Assembly (NCBI RefSeq): GCF_030409335.1
Contig: NZ_JAUFPN010000184.1
Location: 124,001 to 188,000, forward strand
DNA length: 64,000 nucleotides
Reading direction: 5' to 3'
Origin: Paeniroseomonas aquatica
Lineage (GTDB): Bacteria; Pseudomonadota; Alphaproteobacteria; Acetobacterales; Acetobacteraceae
Both the position numbers and the translations under genes were made by a program. This document shows, in pieces, positions 27,313 through 35,178 of this stretch (within the stretch, counting starts at the first letter, position 1; each line of letters begins with the position of its first letter). Under the pieces are notes generated by a model. The model did not search any database. It worked only from the letters and a program-made list of their open reading frames with translations, and was not told the origin of the DNA.

Positions 27313-27780
27313 CTACCGCGCCTTCACCGCGCGCTTGCCGTGGCTGTCCTGCGGCACCCCGCGCTGCAGCGACATGTGGCTGTGCACCCCGACCCAGCGC
27401 CCGTCCGGCTGCTTCGCCAGCACGATTGTCGCCCGCCCCGGCCGCGGGAAGGCGCGGCCGTCGGGGTGGAAGCCGGTGCTGTCCCAGGGCGCGACCGCCA
27501 CCGCCATGCCGCCATCCGCAGAGGCCAGGACCAGGGTATTGGCCAGGTCGAAGGCGAAGCCCTCGGTCCGCGGCCAGACATTGTCCCACTGGCTGTCGGT
27601 CCAGGCCTGGCGGCTGCGGACCAGCTCCTGGTAGGTCCCGAAGATGACGATGGCATCGTGCCAGAAGGGATAGGCCCGGGCGTAGTCCACCTCCCGGACG
27701 CAGGCGGCGAAGCGGTCCAGCCAGTCCTTGACCGAGGCCGTGGTGGCTGCATCCGCCTCCGGGAGCGGCAGGGTCTCCAT
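27313..27780 (-). CDS. SnoaL-like/NTF2-fold family protein
   Basis: A 155-residue protein with the look of the cystatin-like NTF2 fold: VKDWLDRFAACVREVDYARA, then FWHDAIVIFGT, WPRTEGFAF and KQPDGRWVGVHSHMSL at the end, the usual closing beta strands. Members bind small molecules or act as isomerases and hydrolases, so function stays open. Its ATG overlaps the coq7 stop by one base (TGATG), making it the third gene of dsbB-coq7-this. Confidence 0.75.
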   Translation of the reverse strand: METLPLPEADAATTASVKDWLDRFAACVREVDYARAYPFWHDAIVIFGTYQELVRSRQAWTDSQWDNVWPRTEGFAFDLANTLVLASADGGMAVAVAPWDSTGFHPDGRAFPRPGRATIVLAKQPDGRWVGVHSHMSLQRGVPQDSHGKRAVKAR

Positions 27781-28304
27781 CAGATCTTCTCGCTCACCTT
27801 GATGGCCACCTTGCAGCCGGCCTTGATGGCGCTGCTCAGCAGCCGGTAGCCGGGCGTCAGCTCGGCCTCGTGCTCAAGCCCGGTATCGCGGTGCTCGAGC
27901 TCCTCGGCGCGGAACTGCACGATATGGGCGCGCAGCGGCGCCTCGTCCTCGCCGAGGGCGGCCTCCTGCGCCTGGTAGTGCTCGTCGATCGCCTCCTCCA
28001 CCGCGACGGTGCAGGCCATGGCGGCGCGGTGGCCGAGCAGCGCCGTGGCGGCGCCGAGCGCGAAGCCGGCGACGTGCCAGATGGGCAGCAGCGCGGTGGG
28101 GCGGACGCGGCGCTCGGCGATGAGCCGGGAGAAGGTGTCGAGATGCACCTGCTCCTGGTCCTGCATGTGCTGGATCAGCGGTTCCCACCTGGTGCCGCGG
28201 AGGACCGCGAGCTGGCCGGCATAGATCCGCTTGGCGCCATACTCGCCGGCGTGGTCCACCCGGATGGTCTCCTCGATCATCCGGCGGGGGGTCTTGCGGG
28301 TCAT
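27780..28304 (-). CDS. coq7: demethoxyubiquinone hydroxylase Coq7
   Basis: A 174-residue di-iron monooxygenase for ubiquinone synthesis (hydroxylation of demethoxyubiquinone). The ferritin-like carboxylate ligands are visible: DHAGEYGAKRIYAGQ, MQDQEQVHLDTF, VEEAIDEHYQAQ and EELEHRDTG. Peripheral membrane enzyme. The ATG at 28304 overlaps the dsbB stop by 4 nt. The combination suggests an aerobic respiring organism with ubiquinone. Confidence 0.95.
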   Translation of the reverse strand: MTRKTPRRMIEETIRVDHAGEYGAKRIYAGQLAVLRGTRWEPLIQHMQDQEQVHLDTFSRLIAERRVRPTALLPIWHVAGFALGAATALLGHRAAMACTVAVEEAIDEHYQAQEAALGEDEAPLRAHIVQFRAEELEHRDTGLEHEAELTPGYRLLSSAIKAGCKVAIKVSEKI

Positions 28305-28777
28305 GGGCGGTCTCCTCTCCGCATCCAGATGGCGGCCAGCCCCGAAAGGCCAAGCGCGTAAAGCAGGTTCATCGCCGCCATCGACAGCGGCAGGCCGGGG
28401 ACCAGGTAGGTCGGCGCGTCGCAGGGCTTGGACGGCGCCGGCGCGAGCGCGCGCATGAGGTCGTCCACCGTCGCCCCGCCGGCCGAGCGCGGCGCCTGGC
28501 AGCCCGGCAGCGGCGAGGGCCACCAGCCCTGCTCGACGCCGACATGGAAGCCGGCGATCGCCCCCGAGACCAGGATCGCCCCCAGCGCCAGCCAGAACAG
28601 CGGCCGCCGGGCCCGCGGCAGCAGCGCCCCGCCCAGCGCCAGCGCGGCCGCGACCCAGTAGGGCCAGCGCTGCCACAGGCAGAGCTCGCAGGGCGCGATG
28701 CCGAAGAGGTCCTCGCTGGCGCGGGCGAACAGCGGCGCGGCGGCCGCGGCGGCGGCGAGCAGGAGCATTCCGATCAT
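28301..28777 (-). CDS. dsbB: disulfide bond formation protein B (DsbB family)
   Basis: A 158-residue inner-membrane protein with four predicted membrane helices. The first periplasmic loop carries the redox pair CELC, followed by LWQRWPYW as in DsbB; the second loop has Cys in GCQAP and in KPCDAP. It reoxidises DsbA using ubiquinone, and its neighbour coq7 makes ubiquinone. Start taken at ATG 28777, which places the first helix at the N-terminus; ATG 28822 would add 15 basic residues. Confidence 0.92.
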   Translation of the reverse strand: MIGMLLLAAAAAAAPLFARASEDLFGIAPCELCLWQRWPYWVAAALALGGALLPRARRPLFWLALGAILVSGAIAGFHVGVEQGWWPSPLPGCQAPRSAGGATVDDLMRALAPAPSKPCDAPTYLVPGLPLSMAAMNLLYALGLSGLAAIWMRRGDRP

Positions 28778-28869
28778 GCCGCTATGTCGCGCCGCCGCGC
28801 CGCGGGCGCAACTGGACCGCATCCCGCCCGCCCCATAGTCTGGCCGCTCGGCAGGGCGGGACGCGGGAC

Positions 28870-29496
28870 ATGATGAAGCTATGGGGCCGGGCCAGCTCCA
28901 GCAACGTGATGAAGGTGCTCTGGCTCTGCGAGGAGCTGGGCATCCGCCACGAGCGGATCGATGCGGGCGGCGAATTCGGCCGCACCACCGAACCCTTCTA
29001 CCGCGCCATGAACCCGAACAGCCGGGTCCCGACCATCGAGGAGGCCGATGGCTTCACCCTGTGGGAGAGCAATACCATCCTCCGCTACCTGGTGGCGCGG
29101 CATGCGCCGGGCAGCTCGCTGCATCCGCCGGAGCCCCGGCTCCGGGCCGATGCGGAACGCTGGATGGACTGGCAGCTGGCCTCCCTGAACGGGCCGATGG
29201 TGACGGTCTTCTTCACCTATGTCCGGACCCCCGAGGCCGCCCGGGACTACCCGGCGACCCACCGGGCCCGCGACGCGGCGGAGGCGCTGTGGCGGATGGT
29301 GGACGCGCGGCTCGAGGGGCGCGACTACCTCGCCGGCGCCTTCAGCATCGGCGACATCGCGCTCGGCCCCTACCTGCACCGCTGGTTCGCCCTGCCGATC
29401 GACCGCGCCCCGATGCCCCGGCTCGAGGCCTATTACGCCAGGCTGAAGGCGGGCCACCCGGGCTTCGTCAAGCATGTCGCGGTGGAGATGAGCTGA
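28870..29496 (+). CDS. glutathione S-transferase (first of tandem pair)
   Basis: A 208-residue GST. The N-terminal thioredoxin-like domain has KLWGRASSSNVMKVLWLCEE with Ser at the likely glutathione-activating position, RVPTIEEADG with the cis-Pro, and LWESNTILRYL with the Glu-Ser pair that binds the gamma-glutamyl group. The helical C-terminal domain follows (FSIGDIALGPYLHRW). The next gene is a paralogue beginning one base after the stop. Substrate unknown. Confidence 0.93.
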   Translation: MMKLWGRASSSNVMKVLWLCEELGIRHERIDAGGEFGRTTEPFYRAMNPNSRVPTIEEADGFTLWESNTILRYLVARHAPGSSLHPPEPRLRADAERWMDWQLASLNGPMVTVFFTYVRTPEAARDYPATHRARDAAEALWRMVDARLEGRDYLAGAFSIGDIALGPYLHRWFALPIDRAPMPRLEAYYARLKAGHPGFVKHVAVEMS

Positions 29497-29497
29497 G

Positions 29498-30121
29498 ATG
29501 ATCACCGTCTGGGGCCGGGCCAGCTCGGTCAATGTCATGAAGGTGCTGTGGCTGCTGGAGGAGCTGGCCATCCCCTGCCGGCGCGTCGATGCCGGCGGCG
29601 CCTTCGGCCGGACCCGGGATGCCGACTACGCGGCGATGAACCCGAACGCCACGGTACCGACGCTGGTGATGCCGCATGGCTACAGCCTGTGGGAAAGCCA
29701 CGCGATCCTGCGCTATCTCTGCCGCACCCAGCCCGGCGGCACCGCCTTCTATCCCGAGGCGCCGGAGGCCCGGGCCGATGCCGAGCGCTGGATGGACTGG
29801 ACCCTGGCCAGCCTGAACGAGCCGATGCGGGTCATCTTCTGGACCTTCGTCCGCACGCCGGAGGCCGAGCGGGACCTGCCGGCCGCGGCCCGGGCGCGGG
29901 ACGCGGCGGAACGGCTCTGGCGCATCGTCGAGGCGCAGCTCGAAGGCCGGGAATTCGTCGCGGGCAGCTTCGGCGTGGCCGACATGGCGCTTGGCGGCTT
30001 CCTGCACCGCTGGTTCGAGCTGCCGCTGGCGCGGCCCGAGCTGCCCAGGCTGCGCGGCTGGTACGAGAGGCTGCTGCAGCGCCCCGCCTACCGGACCCAT
30101 GTGGCGGTGCCGCTGACCTGA
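29498..30121 (+). CDS. glutathione S-transferase (second of tandem pair)
   Basis: A 207-residue GST alignable end to end with the preceding protein: WGRASSVNVMKVLWLLEEL, TVPTLVMPHG, LWESHAILRYL and MALGGFLHRWFELPL. The shared blocks and same order show a tandem duplication, with enough divergence that the two may have separate substrates. Convergent with otsA, 10 nt apart. Confidence 0.93.
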   Translation: MITVWGRASSVNVMKVLWLLEELAIPCRRVDAGGAFGRTRDADYAAMNPNATVPTLVMPHGYSLWESHAILRYLCRTQPGGTAFYPEAPEARADAERWMDWTLASLNEPMRVIFWTFVRTPEAERDLPAAARARDAAERLWRIVEAQLEGREFVAGSFGVADMALGGFLHRWFELPLARPELPRLRGWYERLLQRPAYRTHVAVPLT

Positions 30122-30131
30122 CCTTGGGGCG

Positions 30132-31466
30132 TCAGGCCTCCAGCGCCGCGAGGAAGTCCCGTCCCCAGGCCCTCGCCCCCGCCTCCCAGACGGCGGGGCG
30201 CATGGCCTCCCAGCGGGCCACCCGTTCCTCCTTCGGCATGCTCAGCGCGGCATCCAACGCCTCGGCGATCGCATCCGGGTCGAGCGGGTTGACCAGCACG
30301 GCACCGGGCAGCTGCGGCGCGGCCCCGGCGAAGCGGGAGAGCAGCAGCACCCCCGGGTCGGCCGGGTCCTGTGCCGCGACGTATTCCTTGGCCACCAGGT
30401 TCATGCCGTCCCGCAAGGGGGTGACGAGGCCGACGCGGGCGATCCGCATGAAGCCGGCCAGAGTCGGCCGCGGCACGGCGCGGGTCATGTAGCGCAGCGG
30501 CGCCCAGTCGGGCTCGGCATGCTGGCCGTTGATGCGGCCGACCCATTCGTCCAGCTCCCGCCGCAGGCTGCGGTACTGCGCCACGTCGCCGCGGGAGACC
30601 GGGGCCACCTGCAGGTAGGTGACCTTGCCGTGGTGCGCCTTGAAGCGGGCCAGCAGCTGGGCATAGCCGGCGAAGCGCTGCGGCAGGCCCTTGGTATAGT
30701 CGAGCCGGTCGACCCCGATCACCAGGTCGCGGCCGACCAGGCTCTGGCTGAAGCGCCGGGTATCGGCGCGGTCCATGGCCCGCTCGGCCAGCTTGCGGAA
30801 GGCCTCGGCATCGATGCCGACCGGGAAGGCGGCCACCCGTTCGGCTGCCTCCGCCTGCCCCACCGCGACCAGGGCGCCGCGCAGGTTGGCGGCGTCATCC
30901 TCGGTCTGCACGCCGATCACGTCGTAGGCGGCGAGGTCGGCCAGCAGCTCCTCGGCCTTCGGCAGGGCGCTGAACAGGCCGAAGGGGGGAAAGGGGATGT
31001 GCAGGAAGAAGCCCTGGCGCTGCCTGCAGCCGAGCCGCCGCAGCTCCGCCCCGAAGGGGAAGAGGTGGAAGTCATGGGTCCAGACCAGGTCATCCGGCCG
31101 CAGCAGCGGTGCCAGCGCAGTGGCGAAGGCGGCGTTCACCGCCCGGTAGCCGGCGTAGTCCGCCCGCTGGAACAGGGCCAGGCCCAGCCGGTAGTGCAGC
31201 GTCGGCCAGAGCGTCGCATTGGCGAAGCCCTGGTAGTAGCGCCGGTAATCCTCCCGGCCCAGGTCGAGGGTCGCGTAGGTGAGCTTGCCCTGGGTGTTGA
31301 TGCTCGGCTCCGTGGCGGTGGCCTCGGCGGTCTGCCCCGACCAGCCGAACCACATCGCCTCCCGCCTCGACATCGCGTCCTTCAGCGCGACGGCGAGGCC
31401 GCCGGCGGTGGCACCGCGTTCCCGTGGGTTGGGAACACGGTTGGCAACGATGACCAGCCGGCTCAT
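30132..31466 (-). CDS. otsA: trehalose-6-phosphate synthase
   Basis: A 444-residue GT20 enzyme making trehalose-6-phosphate from UDP-glucose and glucose-6-phosphate. Visible: LVIVANRVPNP, TAGGLAVAL, the acceptor region HDFHLFPFGAEL, GFFLHIPFPP, GVDRLDYTKGLPQRF (phosphate and UDP binding) and TPLRDGMNLVAKEYVAAQ. Overlaps the otsB stop by 4 nt (ATGA), so otsB-otsA is a coupled pair. Trehalose serves as compatible solute and desiccation or heat protectant. Confidence 0.97.
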   Translation of the reverse strand: MSRLVIVANRVPNPRERGATAGGLAVALKDAMSRREAMWFGWSGQTAEATATEPSINTQGKLTYATLDLGREDYRRYYQGFANATLWPTLHYRLGLALFQRADYAGYRAVNAAFATALAPLLRPDDLVWTHDFHLFPFGAELRRLGCRQRQGFFLHIPFPPFGLFSALPKAEELLADLAAYDVIGVQTEDDAANLRGALVAVGQAEAAERVAAFPVGIDAEAFRKLAERAMDRADTRRFSQSLVGRDLVIGVDRLDYTKGLPQRFAGYAQLLARFKAHHGKVTYLQVAPVSRGDVAQYRSLRRELDEWVGRINGQHAEPDWAPLRYMTRAVPRPTLAGFMRIARVGLVTPLRDGMNLVAKEYVAAQDPADPGVLLLSRFAGAAPQLPGAVLVNPLDPDAIAEALDAALSMPKEERVARWEAMRPAVWEAGARAWGRDFLAALEA

Positions 31467-32206
31467 CGGCCTGTCGCGGCCTCGGCCAGCCAGTCCCGCA
31501 GCACCTGCGGGGTGCCGAACATGTCGTCCAGGCGCCAGCCCTGGCCGCCGAAGCTGCGGGCCGCGTCCATCCCCTCCTCGTCGGTCACGTCGTCGCCGAT
31601 GAAGACGGGGGTGCGGCCGGCGAAGGGGGCCGCGGCCATCAGCGCCCGCACGGCGGTCGCCTTGGAGGCACCGCGCGGGCGGATCTCCCAGGCCATGCGG
31701 GCCTCGAGCAGGGTGAAGGCCAGCGGATCCTCGGCCACCATGGAGGCGAGCAGCGCAGCCGCCTCCGGGCCCAGCTCGGGAGCCTGGCGGTAGTGGATGA
31801 CGAAGCCGTGGGTCTTGTCCTCGACCAGGGCGCCGGGATGCTTGGCGACCAGGGCATCGGCCCGGGCGCGCCAGGCCTCCGGCGGGCTGGGCAGGGACGG
31901 CAGGGTGGGCGGCTGCAGCGGATCCGGCCGCAGGGTGGCGCCATGGTCACCCGCCATCGGGATCGGCACCGGCAGGAACTGCTCGAGCTCGCCCAGGGCC
32001 CGGCCGCTGACGATCGCCAGGGCGCCGCCCAGCCCCTCGGTCAGGCGGTGGAGCAGGTCGGGAAGGTGATCGGGGACCTCCACGGCATCGGGGCGCGGGG
32101 CGATCTCCACCAGGGTGCCATCGAAGTCGAGAAACAGCGCCGCGGCGGCAATGGGGCCAAGACCCGGGACGCGCGGCGGCGGCGGCAGGATGATTCTGTC
32201 TGACAT
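31463..32206 (-). CDS. otsB: trehalose-6-phosphate phosphatase
   Basis: A 247-residue HAD-superfamily phosphatase. Motif I is LFLDFDGTLVEIAP with the nucleophile Asp, motif II AIVSGR, motif III Lys in SKATAVRAL, and motif IV FIGDDVTDEEGM. Start at ATG 32206 (MSDRIILPPPP); a frame up to 32665 runs through non-coding DNA. It dephosphorylates the OtsA product to trehalose. Confidence 0.96.
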   Translation of the reverse strand: MSDRIILPPPPRVPGLGPIAAAALFLDFDGTLVEIAPRPDAVEVPDHLPDLLHRLTEGLGGALAIVSGRALGELEQFLPVPIPMAGDHGATLRPDPLQPPTLPSLPSPPEAWRARADALVAKHPGALVEDKTHGFVIHYRQAPELGPEAAALLASMVAEDPLAFTLLEARMAWEIRPRGASKATAVRALMAAAPFAGRTPVFIGDDVTDEEGMDAARSFGGQGWRLDDMFGTPQVLRDWLAEAATGR

Positions 32207-32567
32207 GCGTCCGGAACAAGCCGCCTGCGGCGGCAGGGTTGCGTCACGGAAGCGTGAGCGAAGCCAGGGCCCGGCTCCGGCCGCACCAGCCGGGCCGGAT
32301 CCGGGTTTCCCGGTGCCGGTGCGACAGAGCCGACGGCACCCTGGCCTGTCACCCAACAGTGGGTCCGGTCCGTGGCCCGGATCAACCATTCCGACTCCCA
32401 AGGCGGAGGCGGGCCAGTCGCGCCACCGGCATCCGGCGGGCGGCACCGCCCGGGGCTTCCCGCCCGGTCCGCGAGCCTTCACCCTGGGCTGTGGCGGCCT
32501 GATCGGCAGGACGCTGCCGGATGCACGAAACCGTGATTGGCCCAGGAACAACGCTCTGGAGCGCACC
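32207..32567. other. 361-nt divergent intergenic region (otsB / cupin)
   Basis: The longest gene-free stretch in the window. It must contain the otsBA promoter (minus) and the cupin promoter (plus). No -35/-10 pair, GGAAC-type general-stress element, strong dyad or small gene with a ribosome binding site was convincing. Confidence 0.5.
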
Positions 32568-32969
32568 ATGCCCGATGAAGGCCCCACCACCGGCACCAGC
32601 AGCCGGACCACCGTTCGCCACGCCGCCGAGGCGTCCCATGAATCGGGCCTCCGCCCCTTTTTCACCTACCGAGACCTCGGCATCCGCGGCGCCACCGGCG
32701 GCGGCTACGGCGCGCATGTGGTCCGTGCCGTTCCCGGCGTGCAGGCCGAGCCGCTGTGGCATACCCACAGCCTCGCCTTCCAGATAGTGTTCGTGCTGAA
32801 GGGCTGGGTCCGGTTCGAATACGGCGACATCGGCGAGGTGCTGCTGCAGCCCGGCGACAGCGTCTACCAGCCGCCCGGCATCCGGCACCGCGAGCTCGCG
32901 CATTCCGAGGACATGGAATTGCTCGAGATCACCTCGCCGGCCGAGTTCGCCACCGCCCTGGCGCCCTGA
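32568..32969 (+). CDS. cupin domain-containing protein
   Basis: A 133-residue small cupin. The first cupin motif region reads PLWHTHSLAFQIVFVLKGW, with two His, and the second VLLQPGDSVYQPPGIRH; the metal-binding His/Glu set is largely present. GGAG is about 8 nt before the ATG at 32568; the longer frame upstream is not coding. Stand-alone cupins range from sensors to dioxygenases and isomerases, so no function is given. Confidence 0.85.
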   Translation: MPDEGPTTGTSSRTTVRHAAEASHESGLRPFFTYRDLGIRGATGGGYGAHVVRAVPGVQAEPLWHTHSLAFQIVFVLKGWVRFEYGDIGEVLLQPGDSVYQPPGIRHRELAHSEDMELLEITSPAEFATALAP

Positions 32970-33060
32970 GCACCGGCCGAACCGGTTCCTGGCAGGCCGG
33001 CCGTGCCGGGCGCGGCCCATCTCGTCAGCCGCCCGCCGCCATGCTATCGCTGCCGCCAGC

Positions 33061-33146
33061 GGGGGCGTGGCGGAACGGTAGACGCAGGGGACTCAAAATC
33101 CCCCGACCGCGAGGTTATGCCGGTTCGAGTCCGGCCGCCCCTACCA
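33061..33146 (+). tRNA. tRNA-Leu (anticodon CAA)
   Basis: A class II tRNA of 86 nt with encoded CCA (33144-33146). The acceptor stem GGGGGCG pairs with CGCCCCT; the anticodon stem GGGGA/TCCCC holds loop CTCAAAA with anticodon CAA (Leu, codon UUG); a long variable arm GACCGCGAGGTTAT follows; the T arm GCCGG-TTCGAGT-CCGGC is perfect. It lies 118 nt upstream of acpXL. No attachment-site repeat or integrase nearby. Confidence 0.95.
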
Positions 33147-33264
33147 GCCAAGCCCGGCCTTCCCCGGGCCATTCCCCCGGGCACCCCGCCCAGCCGGCGC
33201 TTGCCAAGCGCGCCGGATCGCGCGAAGACCCGCCTCCCATCCCTGTTCGTTCCGGAGATTCCCC

Positions 33265-33546
33265 ATGGCCTCGGCGTTCGAGCGCATCGCCGACATCATC
33301 GCGGAGACGAGCGACGTCCCGCGCGAGAGCATCAAGCCCGAAAGCCATGTCATCGAGGATCTCGGCATCGACAGCCTGGATTTCCTCGACATCGTCTTCG
33401 CCATCGACAAGGCCTTCGGCATCAAGGTGCCGGTCGAGTCCTGGACCCAGGAAGTGAACTCCGGCGCGGCCCCGGCCGGGCAGTATTTCGTCATGGAGAA
33501 CCTGGCGAAGCGGATCGAGGAACTGGTCGCGGCCAAGGCCGGCTGA
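33265..33546 (+). CDS. acpXL: acyl carrier protein AcpXL for very-long-chain lipid A acyl groups
   Basis: A 93-residue acyl carrier protein. The phosphopantetheine site is Ser37 in [12 protein letters not shown]; the overall acidic helical content and the longer C-terminal part (SWTQEVNSG...) match AcpXL more than the housekeeping AcpP. In rhizobia AcpXL carries the C28 27-hydroxy fatty acid transferred to lipid A. It is the first of six closely packed genes (33265-38348) in the same order as the rhizobial acpXL-lpxXL cluster; identification rests partly on that context. Confidence 0.92.
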   Translation: MASAFERIADIIAETSDVPRESIKPESHVIEDLGIDSLDFLDIVFAIDKAFGIKVPVESWTQEVNSGAAPAGQYFVMENLAKRIEELVAAKAG

Positions 33547-33553
33547 TCCGGCG

Positions 33554-34018
33554 GTGCGCCTCGAATACTTCCAGATGATCGACCGGGTGATCTCGGTTGG
33601 TCCCGGGGAGATCGCCACCGAGGCCACGGTGCCGCTGGCGAGCCCGGTCTTCGAGGGGCATTTTCCCGGCCATCCCCTGGTCCCCGGCGTCCTGCTGGTG
33701 GAGACCATGGCGCAGGCCTCCGGCTTCCTGCTGCTGCACCGGCTGGGCTTCGCCCGGATGCCCTTCCTGATCGGCAGCAAGGAGACCAAGCTGCGCAGCT
33801 TCGTCGCCCCCGGCGCGGTGCTGCAGGTCACCGCGACCCTGGTCCACGAAGGCTCCGGCTTCGCCGTGACGGACGCCGCCATCACCGCCGCCGGCAGGCG
33901 GATCTGCGAGGTCCGGGAGCTGAAATTCAGCCTCCAGGGCTTCCCCGCGCCGGAATTGCAGGCCGCGATGCGCGAGCGCGCCCTGCAGATCGGCCTGACC
34001 GAGGAGCCGCGGCCATGA
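33554..34018 (+). CDS. fabZXL: 3-hydroxyacyl-ACP dehydratase, FabZ-type (FabZXL)
   Basis: A 154-residue hot-dog-fold dehydratase with the FabZ active site: His36 in GHFPGHPLVPG and Glu50 in LLVETMAQASG. It begins with GTG at 33554, 7 nt after the acpXL stop. The stop overlaps fabF2XL by 4 nt. It dehydrates the beta-hydroxyacyl intermediates bound to AcpXL. Confidence 0.92.
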   Translation: MRLEYFQMIDRVISVGPGEIATEATVPLASPVFEGHFPGHPLVPGVLLVETMAQASGFLLLHRLGFARMPFLIGSKETKLRSFVAPGAVLQVTATLVHEGSGFAVTDAAITAAGRRICEVRELKFSLQGFPAPELQAAMRERALQIGLTEEPRP

Positions 34019-35178
34019 GCGAGCCCGTCTGGATCACCGGCGTCGGGCTGGTCTCCTGCCTCGGCGAGGGCGCCGCGCCGCATCTCGCCGCGCTGGCCGA
34101 TCCGGCTGCGCCGCCGGTGGTCGATGCCACCACCTTCGCCCCCTTCCCCATCCACCCGCTGCCGCCGCTCGACCTCGACCGGCAGATCCCGAAGAAGGGC
34201 GACCAGCGCCAGATGGAGCCCTGGCAGCGGCTCGGCACCTATGCCGCCGGCCTGGCCATCGACCATGCCGCAGCGCGCGGCCTGGTAGCCGACATGCACC
34301 TCGTGGTCTCCGCCGGCGGCGGCGAGCGCGACGTGCCGCTGGACGAGGCCATCTGCCGGGAACTCGCCGGCCTGCCCGCCGGCGAGGCCGGGCGGCGGCT
34401 GAACGAGCGGCTGGCCAACGGGCTGCGGCCGACGCTGTTCCTCGCCCAGCTGTCCAACCTGCTGGCCGGCAACATCTCCATCGTGCATGGCGTCACCGGC
34501 TCCTCCCGCACCTTCATGGGCGAGGAATCCGCCGCCGCCGACGCCGTCCGCATCGCCGCGGCGCGGCTGGCCGAGGGCCGCGGCGAGCTGGCACTGGCCG
34601 GCGGCGCCTATGTGGCGGGGCGCTGGGACATGGTGCTGCTGCATGCCCCATCCGGCGGCCTCTGGCGCGGCGACTGGGCCCCGTTGGCGGCACGGGCGGC
34701 GAGCGGTGGCGGCATGGTCACCGGCAGCGCCGCGGCCTTCCTGGTGCTCGAGACCGAGCGCCATGCCCGGGCCCGCGGCGCCAGGGGGCTGGCGCGGCTG
34801 CAGGCGGTGCGCAGCGGCGCGGCGCGGCGGCGCGGCCAGGATACCGCCCGGGCCAGCGCCACCGGCCTCGCCGAGGGCCTGCCCCTGCGCCCGGGCTATG
34901 CGGTATTCTCCGGCGCCAGCGGGGTCGCCGCCCCGGCCGAGGCCGAAGCCGGCTTCCTCGCCGATCTCGGCGCCGCCGGCCCCGCCCAGGGCCCGGTCCG
35001 CCACACCGCCGACATCCTGGGCCATACGGTCGAGGCGGCCTTCCCTGCCAACCTCGCCCTGGCCGCCCTGGCGATCGACGCCGGCCGCGTGCCGCAGGCG
35101 CTGGTGACCGGCTTCGGCCTGTGGCGGGGCGAGGCCCTGGCGGTATTGGATCCCGTCGCCGAAGGGGCCGCCGCATGA
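34015..35178 (+). CDS. fabF2XL: beta-ketoacyl synthase homologue without active-site Cys (FabF2XL-like)
   Basis: A 387-residue thiolase-fold ketosynthase-like protein. Where the active partner reads TTACATGAS, this reads HGVTGSS (residues 158-164): the catalytic Cys is absent. The first catalytic His motif (NAHGTGT) is also replaced, by FSGASG (298-303); only the third site, ILGHTVEA with His337, is retained. Such a protein resembles the chain-length factor of type II polyketide systems and should work as partner to the intact FabF1XL that follows with a 4-nt overlap. Sequence divergence from FabF1XL is high. Confidence 0.85.
   Translation: MSEPVWITGVGLVSCLGEGAAPHLAALADPAAPPVVDATTFAPFPIHPLPPLDLDRQIPKKGDQRQMEPWQRLGTYAAGLAIDHAAARGLVADMHLVVSAGGGERDVPLDEAICRELAGLPAGEAGRRLNERLANGLRPTLFLAQLSNLLAGNISIVHGVTGSSRTFMGEESAAADAVRIAAARLAEGRGELALAGGAYVAGRWDMVLLHAPSGGLWRGDWAPLAARAASGGGMVTGSAAAFLVLETERHARARGARGLARLQAVRSGAARRRGQDTARASATGLAEGLPLRPGYAVFSGASGVAAPAEAEAGFLADLGAAGPAQGPVRHTADILGHTVEAAFPANLALAALAIDAGRVPQALVTGFGLWRGEALAVLDPVAEGAAA

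Noticed and set aside
32207-32567. Riboswitch or small RNA upstream of otsBA or the cupin gene
   Set aside because: No conserved aptamer core or strong structured element could be recognised in the 361 nt.
33061-33146. Integration site for a mobile element at tRNA-Leu
   Set aside because: No duplicated tRNA 3' end, integrase or composition change nearby; the following genes are a conserved lipid A cluster.
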